From assembly GCA_025267735.1 (NCBI GenBank), contig CM046303.1:49741403-49805402 (forward strand): a stretch of 64,000 nucleotides of DNA, in the 5' to 3' direction. A model generated the notes under the pieces. That model had not been told where the DNA came from and searched no databases. It worked only from the letters and a program-made list of their open reading frames with translations. This stretch comes from Mactra quadrangularis (lineage: Eukaryota; Mollusca; Bivalvia; Venerida; Mactridae). Positions 34,577 through 46,591 of this stretch are shown here, piece after piece (the first letter of the stretch is position 1; each line of letters begins with the position of its first letter). The translations under genes and the position numbers were made by a program.

Positions 34577-37223
34577 TTACAATTTCGGAAATTTCATTTC
34601 TCACTTGTTTAACTTCTAGACAAGACTCAGAACATTGCACCTAATTCTTCAATTTTAATATTACATTGATATAAATGCTTTTGAGTTTCCATTGAAATCA
34701 CTATGAACTTCTTAGTCTTAACAGACTTGTTTAATTAATATTTGTAATTGTAATCATTAATTATAGGTTATTATACATTTCTCTGTACAATACGGAAATA
34801 TATTTGGACGAGTACACAGCTTGAAAAGTCATAATAATGTAATGTTTGTTACAAGTATTATGTCCTAATTCATTAATATTCAAGCTAAGTCTTATATTTT
34901 GTATATTGTCACTATGTGACTCTACTTTTGGTTCTTCAGTACTAAACAATGAAAATTTAGTTCTTCAATCTTGCTCAAGTTATTAATTGGATGGGATTTT
35001 TCAAATCATGGCGATGGCTAGACAATTACCATCTAGTACTATCATCGCCTTAACTATCTAGCCTGAAGTCCTAGACTTGTGTAAATTGATAAGGGCATGT
35101 GAGAATAACTAGCAGATAATAATATAATTAAGATAATAGCTGATGATATGTGTCCATTTCTAATTTGAATAATAATCTTGCATTTTGTTGAATGATTGTT
35201 AACTACTTATTAAGTAGATTATTATACGAAACAAAGCTACTAAATTGTTTCAAGGAAACCTATTATATTGATATTAGTGATTTAATGATGTTAGTGATCA
35301 TAATAAGATGTTAGTAAGTGGCAGGGGTAGATGACCTGCTTAAAACATGTCAAACTACTATAATATTATAACATGTATTGTGCATGAAAAATGTTGATTA
35401 TTTAATACAATGCTATCCAAAATTAACTTCATAGTTGTAAAAAGCTCTTTTTTAATGCGCATTAGGATAGTTATAATAGATTGTAACATTTGAAAGGGGT
35501 GTATTAATAATTCATGCAATTTTTAATTGCTGTGCATCACAGTGCATGTGCATGTTATTAAAGATATGTTTTTTAATTTCTCAATAAATCACATATTTAT
35601 GAAGTTATGAAGATAATTATGGATGACAATGTATGTGTAAGTCATTGTATATTTTATATGTTGAAACATCATTTCGTTTCGTGTCTTATAAAACATTTAC
35701 AGTATTCATTGTGTATAAACACCCAGGGAAGTGAAATTTCTATGCCTGACTTGTCCAACTTGAACATTTAAGTTTGTGGACAAGTAAATATTTTCACCCA
35801 ATTTGTCTGTGGGCCAGTAATATTTTTAGCTCTAAACATACGGTAATGCACTTCTGGACAAGGGCATTTTTGATCCGAGACAATTTGATTTTTAGATTCT
35901 GCTTGTCAGTTGACAAGCAGAAAGAACTTGAACTTCCATACCCCTTCTTTACCTTATGGTTTCTAGCATAAGATCCATAACTGTTCTCATTCACCCTTTT
36001 TATTTGTTAATTAGCATTATTATTTTGCACTTTTATAATCAATTCATTTTAGAATAAAAAATCTTGTCTGTAATTTTGTTTCATAAAGTCGTAATCATTT
36101 TATCATACCATAGCCACACATTGTTAATTGATTTTAAATTTATTTATAAAATTTGTAAAAACTTGTAACTCATGAATTTGTTTTATATTAAATTCTTAAA
36201 CTTGATGATGGGTTTTTTTTATTTCATCTGGTTGTAATATGATTTACAGTAAAGTTCCTAATAAAGGCCATCAATATTAATGGTCTTGATAGCAAAACAG
36301 TCATAAAATGGAGAGATTTTTCTCTTTGGTATTGGAGACTAAAAAATCGTCGAAAATCACCTAGTTTTACCATAACCAAGGTGGTCTTTACATTCGAACT
36401 TAGCTGTATCATTTTTACACAACTCATTTTCTCTGCATGTGCTGTATAGTGTTGGTTTACTACTGTGTTGTGTAAAAAGATATGCTATCAAAGGCAGCTC
36501 TTTTTCTTAGACATATTTTCTAACCTTCACTTGACTTCTATGTGATGTTCAATGAAGAAAATGGCCAAGGAAGTGATGTAAAACGAATATAATGACGAAT
36601 CCGATAGATCTAGTTGAAGATAAACACTAAACAAGATGATATCTGACATCTCTTCTTCCTCTTAGTGAAGCTTTAATATTGCCGGTTGTTAAATGAACTG
36701 TGAAGGTCGAGGTTTACATTGGGCTAAATTGGTCCCATCTTAATGTCGTACCAAAATGCGTTTTACGAAAAATTTATATCCTGGATTAAATGTGCCTTTA
36801 ACAGAGTTAAGACGAGTACATGGTTGTATCTACATACCGATTTTATCGGTGTTTTAGACAATATTTTGATATACAGGTGTAATTATTTTGGACTAGGGGT
36901 TAATAAGTAGTGATAAAACAACAACATGAATTTCAAGTTTAACATTTTTTATTTAAAAAAATACACAAAAAGACATGTAAACATATTTGAAAGAATAAAG
37001 TTATCAATCAAACTACTCGTACTTTCTCTTTATCATTTTGAAGTAGTATTTAATTGATATATAGACCACCATTTGATGACTTGACTTTAAGACTGAATGT
37101 GATTGTCCTGTGCCAAAATGGTAAAAAAATATAAATCGTAATAATATGAAAATATTAAAAACGTAATATAATGTATGTCTTATACAAATGCAAGCTGGGC
37201 TGAAAAAATATAATAGCATATTG
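34577..37223. other. non-genic stretch between TIMM23 and the 143-bp array
   Basis: No exon is supported. Minor items are a short hairpin around CTGCTTGTCAGTTGACAAGC (35900-35919) and the MITE at 36247. The rest is AT-rich and featureless to me. Confidence 0.5.
36247..36406. mobile_element. 160-bp Tc1/mariner-type MITE
   Basis: The left end CAGTAAAGTTCCTAATAAAG, then GCCATCAATATT, is inverse to the right end GGTGGTCTTTACATTCGAAC then TTAGCTG, with mismatches. TA lies on both sides. It shares the TGGTCTT phrase with the element at 33220. Confidence 0.65.
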
Positions 37224-40200
37224 CAAACAGATGTTTCATAGAATTCCTTGAGGGAAACTGGACCGCTATCATACGCCTTTATATGAATTGACCTTTATTG
37301 AGATAATATTGACTTGTTGCTAAAATTATTTAGCTAAAAATGAAATTAAATAGTATCCACATGCATTTTATAAAATCTCTTAAAGAAAGCAGGACCGCCA
37401 TCATACGCCACAGAATGACTTGACCTTTAGTAAGCTTATATTGACCTTTGGCTGATATAAATTACTAAAATAAATATTAATCAACCAAATAAGCTGAAAA
37501 AAGTGGACAAAAGTACTAAAAATACTATTTTTTAAAATTCCTAAACTGCAAACTTAGGCGCTTTTATACGCCACAATATAACTTTACCTCCAGTTAGCTT
37601 ATATTAACCAGTGGCTAAATGAATGAGCTGAAAAAAATGTACATGCAATTTTTTTCTGAACGCATATTTAACTACATGACTTAAATGCTAATTGGGCCGC
37701 CATCATACGCCACAATATGACTTGACCTTCAGTAAGCTAATATTGACCTGTGGCTAAAATGAATGAGCTGAAATACATGTAAATAGTAATGCAATTGTAT
37801 TTTCTGAACGCATATTTGATTGAATTACTTAAATGCAAACTGGGCCGCCTTCATACGCCGCATTATGACTTTACCTTCAGTTAGCTTTTAAAAACCAGTG
37901 GCTAAAATGAATCAGCTGAAATAAAAGTACATGCATTTTTTTTCTTAACGCATATTTAACTACATGACTTAAATGCAAACTTGGCCGCCATCATACGCCT
38001 GAATATGACTTGACCTTCAGTAAGCTTATATTGACCCGTGGCTAAAATGAATGAGCTGAAAAAAGTTATGAAGTAGCTTTAACTTATATTTTATAAAATC
38101 TATAATTGCAAACTGGGTCGCCATCATACGCTACAATATGACTTGACCTTCAGTAAGCTAATATTGACCTGTGGCTAAAATGAATGAGCTGAAAAAAAGG
38201 TATGAAGTAGCTTTAACTTGTATTTTATAAAATCTATAAATGCAAACTGGGACGCCATCATACGCCACAATATGATCTGACATTCAGTTAGCTAATAATG
38301 ACATGTGGCTAAAATGAATGAGCTGAAATATGAAAAAAAAATAACCGGAAAAGACGAAAAATAGCATTTATTACAATTTTTTACACGCCTGCTTCATATA
38401 TTTCATACATGCAAACTGGACCAACATCATACGCCACAATATGACTTTTCCTTCAGTTAGCTTATATTTACCAGTGGCTAAAATGAATGAGCTGAAATAA
38501 ATGTACATGCAATATTTTTTTCTGTACGCATATTTAACTACATTACTTAATTGCAAACTGGGCCGCCATCATACGCCACAATATGACTTGACCTTCAGCA
38601 AGCTAATATTGACCTGTGGCTAAGCTGATTGCGCTAATAAAACTTATGAAGTAGCTTTAACTTGAATTACATAAAATCTTTAAATGCAAACTGGGCCGCC
38701 ATCATACGCCACAACATGATTTGACCTTCAGTAAGCTTATATTTACCAGTGGCTAAAATGAATGAGCTGAAATACTTGTAAATGTTCATGCAATTGTATC
38801 TTCTGAACGCTTATATAACTTCATGACTTAAATGCTAGCTGGGCCGCAATCATACGCCGCATTATAACTTGACCTTCAGTAAGCTAATATTAACCAGCGG
38901 CTAAAATAAATGAGCTGAAATACATGTACTTGCAATTTTTTCTGAACTTATATCTAACTACATGACTTAAATGCAAAATGGGCCGCCATCATACGCCACG
39001 ATATGATTTGACCTTCAATAAGCTAATACTTACCCGTGGCTAAAATGAATTAGCGGAAATACATATAAATGTTCATTAAATTGTATTTTCTGGACGCATA
39101 TTTAATTGCATCACTTAAATGCAGACTGGGCCGCCATCATACGCCACAATATGACTTGACCTTCAGTAAGCTAATATTGACCTGTGGCTAAAATGAATGA
39201 GCTGAAAAAAAACTTGTAAAGTGGCTTCAACTTGTATTATATGAAATCTTTAAATGCAAACTGGGCCGCCATCATACGCCTGAATATGACTTGACCTTCA
39301 GTAAGCTTATATTGACCTGTGGCTAAAATGAATGAGCTGAAAAAAGTTATGAAGTAGCTTTAACTTGTATTTTATAAAATCTATAATTGCAAACTGGGTC
39401 GCCATCATACGCTACAATATGACTTGACCTTCAGTAAGCTAATATTGACCTGTGGCTAAAATGAATGAGCTGAAAAAAGGTATGAAGTAGCTTTAACTTG
39501 TATTTTATAAAATCTATAAATGCAAACTGGGACGCCATCATACGCTACAATATGACTTGACCTTCAGTAAGCTAATATTGACCTGTGGCTAAAATGAATG
39601 AGCTGAAAAAAGGTATGAAGTAGCTTTAACTTGTATTTTATAAAATCTATAAATGCAAACTGGGACGCCATCATACGCCACAATATGATCTGACCTTCAG
39701 TTAGCTAATATTGACATGTGGCTAAAATGAATGAGCTGAAATATGAAAAAAAAATAACCGGAAAAGACGAAAAATAGCATTTATTGCAATTTTTACACGC
39801 CTGCTTCATATATTTTATACATGCAAACTGGACCAACATCATACGCCACAATATGACTTTTCCTTCAGTTAGCTTATATTTACCAGTGGCTAAAATGAAT
39901 GAGCTGAAATAAATGTACATGCAATATTTTTTTTCTGTACGCATATTTAACTACATTACTTAATTGCAAACTGGGCCGCCATCATACGCCACAATATGAC
40001 TTGACCTTCAGCAAGCTAATATTGACCTGTGGCTAAAATGAATAAGCTGAAATACATGTAAATGTTTATGCAATTGTATTTTCTGAACGCATATTTGATT
40101 GCATGACTTAAATGCAAACTGGGCCGCCATCATACGCCACAATATTACTTGACCTTCAGTAAGCTAATATTGACCTGTGGCTTAAACAAAAGTGTAAAAT

Positions 40201-43200
40201 GAAAACAAATGAAATGAAAAAGATGGAAAAATATTAAAGTACTTTTAACAGTATTTATTACAATTTCTGAAACGCTTACTTTATATAATTGCTTAAATTC
40301 AAACTGGGCCGCCATCATACGCCACCTATGAATTGACCTTCAGTAAGCTTTTATTTACCAATGGCTAAAATGAATGAGCTGAAGAAAACTTATGATGTAG
40401 TTTTAAGTTGTATAATATAAAATCTTTAAATGCAAACTGGGCCGCCATCATACGCCACATTATGACTTTACTATCAGTTAGCTTATATTAACAAGTGGCT
40501 AAAATGATTGAGCTAAATTAAATGTACTTGCATTTTTTTCTGAACGCATATTTAACTACCTGACTTAAATGCAAACAGGGCCGCCATCATACGCCACGAT
40601 AAGACATGACCTTCAGTAAGCTAATATTGACCAGTGGCTAAAACATGAGCTGAAATACATGTAAATGTACATGCAATTGTATTCACTGAACGCATATTTA
40701 ATTACATTACTTAAATGCAAACTGGACCGCCATCATAGCCACAATATGACTTTAACTTCAGTTAGCTAATATTAACCAGTGGCTAAAATGAATGAGCTGA
40801 AAATTAGTACATGCATTTTTTTCTGAACGTATATTTAACTACCTGACTTAAATGCTGGCTGGACGGCAATCATACGCCAACTTGACCTTCAGTTAGCTAA
40901 TATTAACCAGTGGCTAAAATGAATGAGCTGAAATAAATGTACATGCATTTTTTTCTGAACGCATATTTAACTACATGACTTAAATGCAAACTAGGCCGCC
41001 ATCATACGCCACGATATGATTTGACCTTCAGTAAGCTTATATTGACCTGTGACTCAAATAAATGAGCTGAACAAAACTTATAAAGTAGATTCAACTTGAA
41101 TTATATAAAATCTTTAAATGCAAACTGGGCCGCCATCATACGCCACGATATGATTTGACCTTCAGTAAGCTAATATTTACCCGTGGCTAAATGGAATTAG
41201 CTGAAATACATGTAAATGTTCATGCAATTGTATTTTCTGAACGCATATTTAAGTACATTACTTACATGCAAACTGGGCCGCTATCATACGCCACAATATG
41301 ACTTGACCTTCAGTAAGCTAATATTGACCTGTGGCAAAAATGAATGAGCTGAAAAAAACTTGTAACGTGGCTTCAACTTGTATTATATTAATCTTTAAAT
41401 GCAAACTGGGCCGCCATCATACGCCACAATATGATTTGACCTTCAGTAAGCTAATATTAACCTGTGGCTAAAATGAATGAGCTGAAATTTGAAAACAAAT
41501 AAGCCGAAAATGATGAAATATAGCATTTATTACATTTTCTTACACGCGTGTTTTTATATATTTTTTTAAATGCAAACTAGGCCGCCATCATACGCCATGA
41601 TATGATTTGGCTTTCAGTAAGCTAATATTTATACGTGGCTAAAATGAATAAGCTGAAAGACATGTAAATGTACATGCAATTGTATTTACTGAACGCATAT
41701 TTAATTACATTACTTAAATGCAAAATGGACCGCCATCGTAGCCACAATATGACTTTAACTTCAGTTAGCTAATATTAACCAGTGGCTAAAATGAATGAGC
41801 TGAAAAATACATGCATTTTTTTCTGAACGTATATTTAACTACCTGACTTAAATGCTAGCTGGACGGCAATCATACGCCAAATTATAACTTGATCTTCAGT
41901 TAGCTAATATTAACGTGTGGCTAAAATGAATGAGCTGAAATAAATGTACATGCATTTTTTTCTGAACGCATATTTAACTACATGACTTAAATGCAAACTG
42001 GGCCGCCATCATACGCCGCGATATGATTTAACCTTCAGTAAACTAATATTTACCCGTGGCTAAAATGAATTAGCTGAAATACATGTAAATGTTCATGCAA
42101 TTGCATTTTCTGAACGCATATTTAAGTACATTACTTAAATGCAAACTGGGTCGCTATCATACGCCACAATATGACTTGACCTTCAGTAAGCTAATATTGA
42201 CCTGTGGCAAAAATGAATGAGCTGAAAAAAACTTATGAAGTAGCTTCTACTTTGTATTATATAAAATCTTTAAATGCAAACTGGGCCGCTATCATACGCC
42301 ACAATATGACTTGACCTTCAGTAAGCTAATATTGACCTGTGGCAAAAATGAATGAGCTGAAAAAACTTATGAAGTACCTTCTACTTTGTATTATATAAAA
42401 TCTTTAAATGCAAACTGGGCCGCTATCATACGCCACAATATGACTTGACCTTCAGTAAGCTAATATTAACCTGTGGCAAAAATGAATGAGCTGAAAAAAG
42501 TTATGAAGTAGCTTCAACTTTGTATTATATAAAATCTTTAAATGCAAACTGGGCCGCCATCATACGCCACGATATGATTTGACCTTCAGTAAGCTAATAT
42601 TGACCAGTGGCTAAAATGAATGAGCTGAAAAACATGTAAATGTTCATGCAATTGTATCGTCTGAACGAATATTTGATTGCATTACTTAAATGCAGACTGG
42701 GCCGCCATCATACGCCACGATATGATTTGACCTTCAGTTAGCTTATATTGACCTGTGGCTAAAATGAAAGAGCTGAAATACATGTAAATGTTCATGCAAT
42801 TGTATCGTCTGAACGAATATTTGATTGCATTACTTAAATGCAGACTGGGCCGCCATCATACGCCACGATTTGATTTGACCTTCAGTTAGTTTATATTGAC
42901 CTTGGCTAAAATGAACGAGCTTAAAAAACTTATGAAGTAGCTTTAAGTTGTATTATATAAAATCTTGAAATGCAAATTGGGCCGCCATCATACGCTACAT
43001 TATGACTTTACCTTCAGTAAGCTAATTCACATGTTATGACCTGTGACTTAAATGAATGAGCTGAAATTTATATACTTATACATGCAATTGTATTTTATGA
43101 ACGCATATTTGATTAGATTACTTAAATGCAAACTGGACCGCCATCATACGCCACAATATCACTTGAACTTCAGTAGATCTAATCTAATATTAACCTGTGG

Positions 43201-43352
43201 CTAAAACAAATGAGCTGAAATAAAAATAATTTCAACTTGTATTATTATATGAAACCTTTTAATTGCAAACTGGGCCGACATCATACGCCACAAAATGATT
43301 TGACCTTCAGTAAGCTAATATTGACCTTTGGCCAAAACAAATATGCTGAAAG
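37224..43352. repeat. ~143-bp satellite array, about 43 units
   Basis: The core GGGCCGCCATCATACGCCAC is followed by AATATGACTTGACCTTCAG, TAAGCTAATATTGACCTGTG and GCTAAAATGAATGAGCTGAA. It recurs from about 37257 to 43278 at intervals of roughly 125-185 bp. Linkers are of at least three kinds: TATGAAGTAGCTTTAACTTG, ATGTTCATGCAATTGTATTT and TGCATTTTTTTCTGAACGC. Divergence between units is a few to 20 percent, so it is much older than the 1124-bp array. Each core has TGACCT half-sites (TTGACCTTCAG and TTGACCTGTG). A block of units near 37970-38610 is repeated near 39250-40020. No coding frame persists. Confidence 0.95.
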
Positions 43353-44487
43353 AAATATAAACATTTTCAGAAGCTATTTTCAATGTATACCATACATTGA
43401 TGTATTGTCCAAACTGTTTTATCGAACCTTTTAATATAGATGTAAGATATTTAGATACATTGAATACAATTTACATGTTCATCAAAAAAGTCAAGATAAA
43501 CAAATATTGTTATTATAAATTGTACGTAAATCTAAAATATCTTAGTCTAGATTTCCAAATCTATTATATAGAGACTATAAGCTTAACCCTACATTTTGAA
43601 CATAATGTATAAAAATAAAAATATTTTAGTTAATACTAAAAACCTTCCACATTTATGAATACTTAACTAATTCAATCTGTACAGCGAAAATCTTGTTAAA
43701 TTTTGTCTTGCGTCTAGTTTTTGCGTCCGACGCTTTTGACTTCAATCTGTAACTAAGGACGTTGCGTCTACCATATTATGACGTCAATGACGTTGCAAAA
43801 TAAATTACTGACGACTACAAATTGAAATCGTTGTAGGACAATTCGATACGCCGTTCGATCTATAAGAGACGGTCATGTAATGCGGTTATAAATTGTGTTT
43901 TGAATTAAAAATCTAATTACGAATAAAAAATGTCTCACCTTTTCATTAGATACATCGAATCGAAATATTTCTGCGATCTTCTGCTCAGAAAAATTAGCGT
44001 AGAAAATCGCCGAGCAGTTCCAAAATTAGTTAAATTTAGCTGTAGAATATAAAAGTATTCGAAAACGACGTCCGGTTTCCGGAATGCAGAGGATCTGGTT
44101 GAACCAGACTCGTTAATTTTATATTAGATAAAGAAGTGAAAATCCAGAATTGAAAACCCCTCTTGTTTAAAAAGAAATTCGACTAACGAAGATGCTGATT
44201 AGAAAATATTTATTGTACAAGTATTGTGTTTCCCTACGCTGTTCGAGCCATCAGATTTTTATGTAAAATTCAACTGAAACTTCATTTTCTTTAAGCTTCT
44301 TGTACGCGCCTTTACTGAATGACTATAGATATTAAGTAAAACCAATTTGTCCCTAAACTTTGGAAAGTGACACAAAATACAATTTGTCCATAGCGTATAA
44401 TTATATGTTCATTCTAGATTGAATTACAAAAGCAGAAACCTGTTGTTTTTCACGAATCGGAAGTATTTTAGCACAATCAGTATCAAT
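43353..44487. other. non-genic stretch
   Basis: AT-rich, with a CpG-containing patch near 43710-43880 (GTCCGACGC, GACGTTGCG). No exon or RNA gene can be supported. Confidence 0.45.
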
Positions 44488-44573
44488 GCATTCTCGAACC
44501 CAGAGGTTATCAAGACTCTCGATCTTTTGTTTTAGTTAGATCGGAATCTTGATAACTCCTGGGTACGAGAATG
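44488..44573. mobile_element. palindromic mini-MITE, copy 3 (86 bp)
   Basis: This is the best-preserved copy. GCATTCTCGAACCCAG and GGTTATCAAGACTCTCGATC on the left mirror GATCGGAATCTTGATAAC and CTGGGTACGAGAATG on the right, giving arms of about 36 bp. The exact 8-bp target duplication GTATCAAT flanks it (44480-44487 and 44574-44581). It has one extra base at the left end, as in copy 2. Confidence 0.9.
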
Positions 44574-44591
44574 GTATCAATATAACTACAG

Positions 44592-45537
44592 TGTTGTTAA
44601 ATCTCATTCAACTGTCAGTGTATCTTCGGTTATCCGACGATACATTACTCCGCCATGATGCGTTATGTGCAGTGGGTCATTTGGTAAGGAAAATATCGTA
44701 ATCATGAATAATTAATAAGGCAGTTTCATTGGTTCCGCAAGGAAAACACTGTGGAAAACTAGCCAATGAAATTATGTGTTATATCTAAGGTTTAGTTTAC
44801 CATTCAAAATGGCGACCTCCATGACGGATTTTTCTAAAGCCGATGAAGAAAATCCCATTATGACGTCATTGTTATTGTTTGATTTATTTTTATTTATTTA
44901 TTTTATTTTATTAATTGAAGTTAACGCCGTGTCAACACAATTTAGGTCATTTTACGGCGTCCAGCGCACCTAACCTAACTTTCCTGGACCATTGTCTATA
45001 ACCAGTACTCACCTACCCTTCCACAAGGCCGGAAACTTCTCCATATTATCTAATCAATTGAGGAAAATCGACATTATTGTCAAATTTTCATGGAAGGGTA
45101 TAACCTCCCCGGGTGGGATTCGAACCCGCACCCCCTCGGGCACGAGATTCCAAATCCCGGCGCGCTACCAACTGCGCTATCGACCCGGGTCATTGTTATT
45201 GATGAGTATATAATTGTTACATGCGATTTCTTGGAAGACGATGGGTCTTCCCTGTCTCATACATATTCATGAAAACGATATTTCGCCAGTCAAATTGCCC
45301 TCGGTACGTATATAGTGTAACGGAAGAGAGTACTGTGGTTGCCGACGATACTGTCAGTGGCACATACATTAACTCCGCTGATTAAAATACTCAATATTTT
45401 TTCGATAACCTCTGTATATAAAATAGGGTAAACATTCATATCGACTGTAGATAAAAAAGTACAATGTATTGTATTAAGTAATTAAATTAGCGGGATAAAT
45501 GTATGCGCCACTGACAGTTGAATTAGATTTAACAACA
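44592..45537. mobile_element. 946-bp TIR-bounded element enclosing a tRNA-like sequence
   Basis: The left end TGTTGTTAAATCTCATTC continues CAACTGTCAGTG, and the right end is its inverse complement with about two mismatches over 29 bp. A related block (CCGACGATAC near 44635 and 45345) adds subterminal similarity. I find no clear target duplication. The interior holds a promoter-like stretch (ATTGG at 44738, CCAAT at 44763, then AAAATGGCGACC at 44805) and the tRNA-like unit at 45108. It may be a transposon that has picked up genomic sequence, or two facing MITE copies. Confidence 0.6.
45108..45189 (-). tRNA. tRNA-like gene or tRNA pseudogene, type II shape, loop reads TGG
   Basis: On the minus strand the 82-nt unit has a fully paired acceptor stem (CCCGGGT with ACCCGGG), an A box (TAGCGCAGTTGG), a perfect B box (GGTTCGAATCC), an anticodon stem CGGGA/TCTCG around loop TTTGGAA, and a long GC-rich variable arm (GCCCGAGGGG). 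The loop would give anticodon TGG (Pro), yet Pro tRNAs lack a long variable arm, and three extra bases separate the acceptor stem from the expected TA before the D stem. A pseudogene or SINE head is therefore as likely as a working tRNA. Confidence 0.55.
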
Positions 45538-46591
45538 ATACATATTATATCGTGCACGGTTATCTTATAAATGTACATGTAAAATAATTCGAAGTATATT
45601 AATTATCAGGGTCTAGTGGTTCAATGGCAAAATGTATGTTCACGTGTAATATGTATGATTAACACACTCACATTCATAATTAATTATACAAGTTATTGGT
45701 CAATAGAAACTACATGTATATTGAATTGTGTTTATGCGCCACATGAACTAAGTTTAGGGTTAACTTTCATAGTTTTGAACTCTGTAATAAGATGTACTCA
45801 TATATGGTAACTGTGATTGAATACTTATTATTGAAAGTGATAATAAAATTGATATTCAATTTAAAATCTTTAAAAGGGTATATAACTAATGAGCCAGCTA
45901 TGCTCTTTCATGACGAACAATAGAGATTGTTCATATAGTTCAGGAGCCAGATGTGATAAAACACATAACCGTTAAGCTCCTTTATAATTTTTTCTTCCTT
46001 TATTTCGTCCAATAGTGGTAAGGCTTGCATCGTCCCTAACACCAAAAAATATGTCCTCATATGAATATCCATAACATTTCTTATAATCAACACACACGTA
46101 TAGTTTAATGTACTATATAACTATGTTAAAGGATACATTCCATATTTAGATGATATGGTGTTTAGTATTCAAACCAACTTTTTTCGTTTCATTGTACATT
46201 TTTCTGGTGTTCATACTGGGGGGGGGGGCAGAATCAGGCCCGAAAAAGATAATCCTTGGTTGAATAAGTTACCATAAAGCTTATTAAACGGTGGATGTGC
46301 ACAACTTAATAGCTTATGCAAAAACATTGACCGAAATTGACAAGGATATTCCGAAACGTCAAACGTCACTCGGAACTCGTTTGGGTTTGTCACGGAAATT
46401 GCCGAGTAGTTACGTAATACGCGGTTATCTCCCTTGCAATTGACTTTGGACGTCGCGTCTATTTGGACGTCGTTACGGCGTAGTTACGTATTTTGATTAA
46501 TGCGTTGGTTTGAAATATCAGCTTGAAATCCACATATATAGAATGGGGTAAACTTGTTTATTAAAATAACTGTGTCAAGGCGCCCAAAATA
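45538..46591. other. 5' flank of the 877-aa gene, non-genic
   Basis: No upstream exon is evident. The last 200 bp are CpG-bearing (TTACGTAATACGCGG at 46409-46423, GGACGTCGCGTC, GACGTCGTTACG), which fits a promoter for the gene starting at 46592. CRE-like TGACGT/GACGTC and TTACGTA motifs recur there. A G11 run lies at 46219-46229. Confidence 0.4.

Noticed and set aside
44809..44973. Possible first exon starting ATGGCGACC
   Set aside because: Promoter-like surroundings, but the frame soon becomes a low-complexity Leu/Phe/Ile run and no donor or downstream exon in phase was found.
46211..46393. 60-codon minus-strand frame
   Set aside because: Initiates at a non-ATG codon near the promoter region of the 877-aa gene, with a Pro run created by the G run. 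No supporting evidence.
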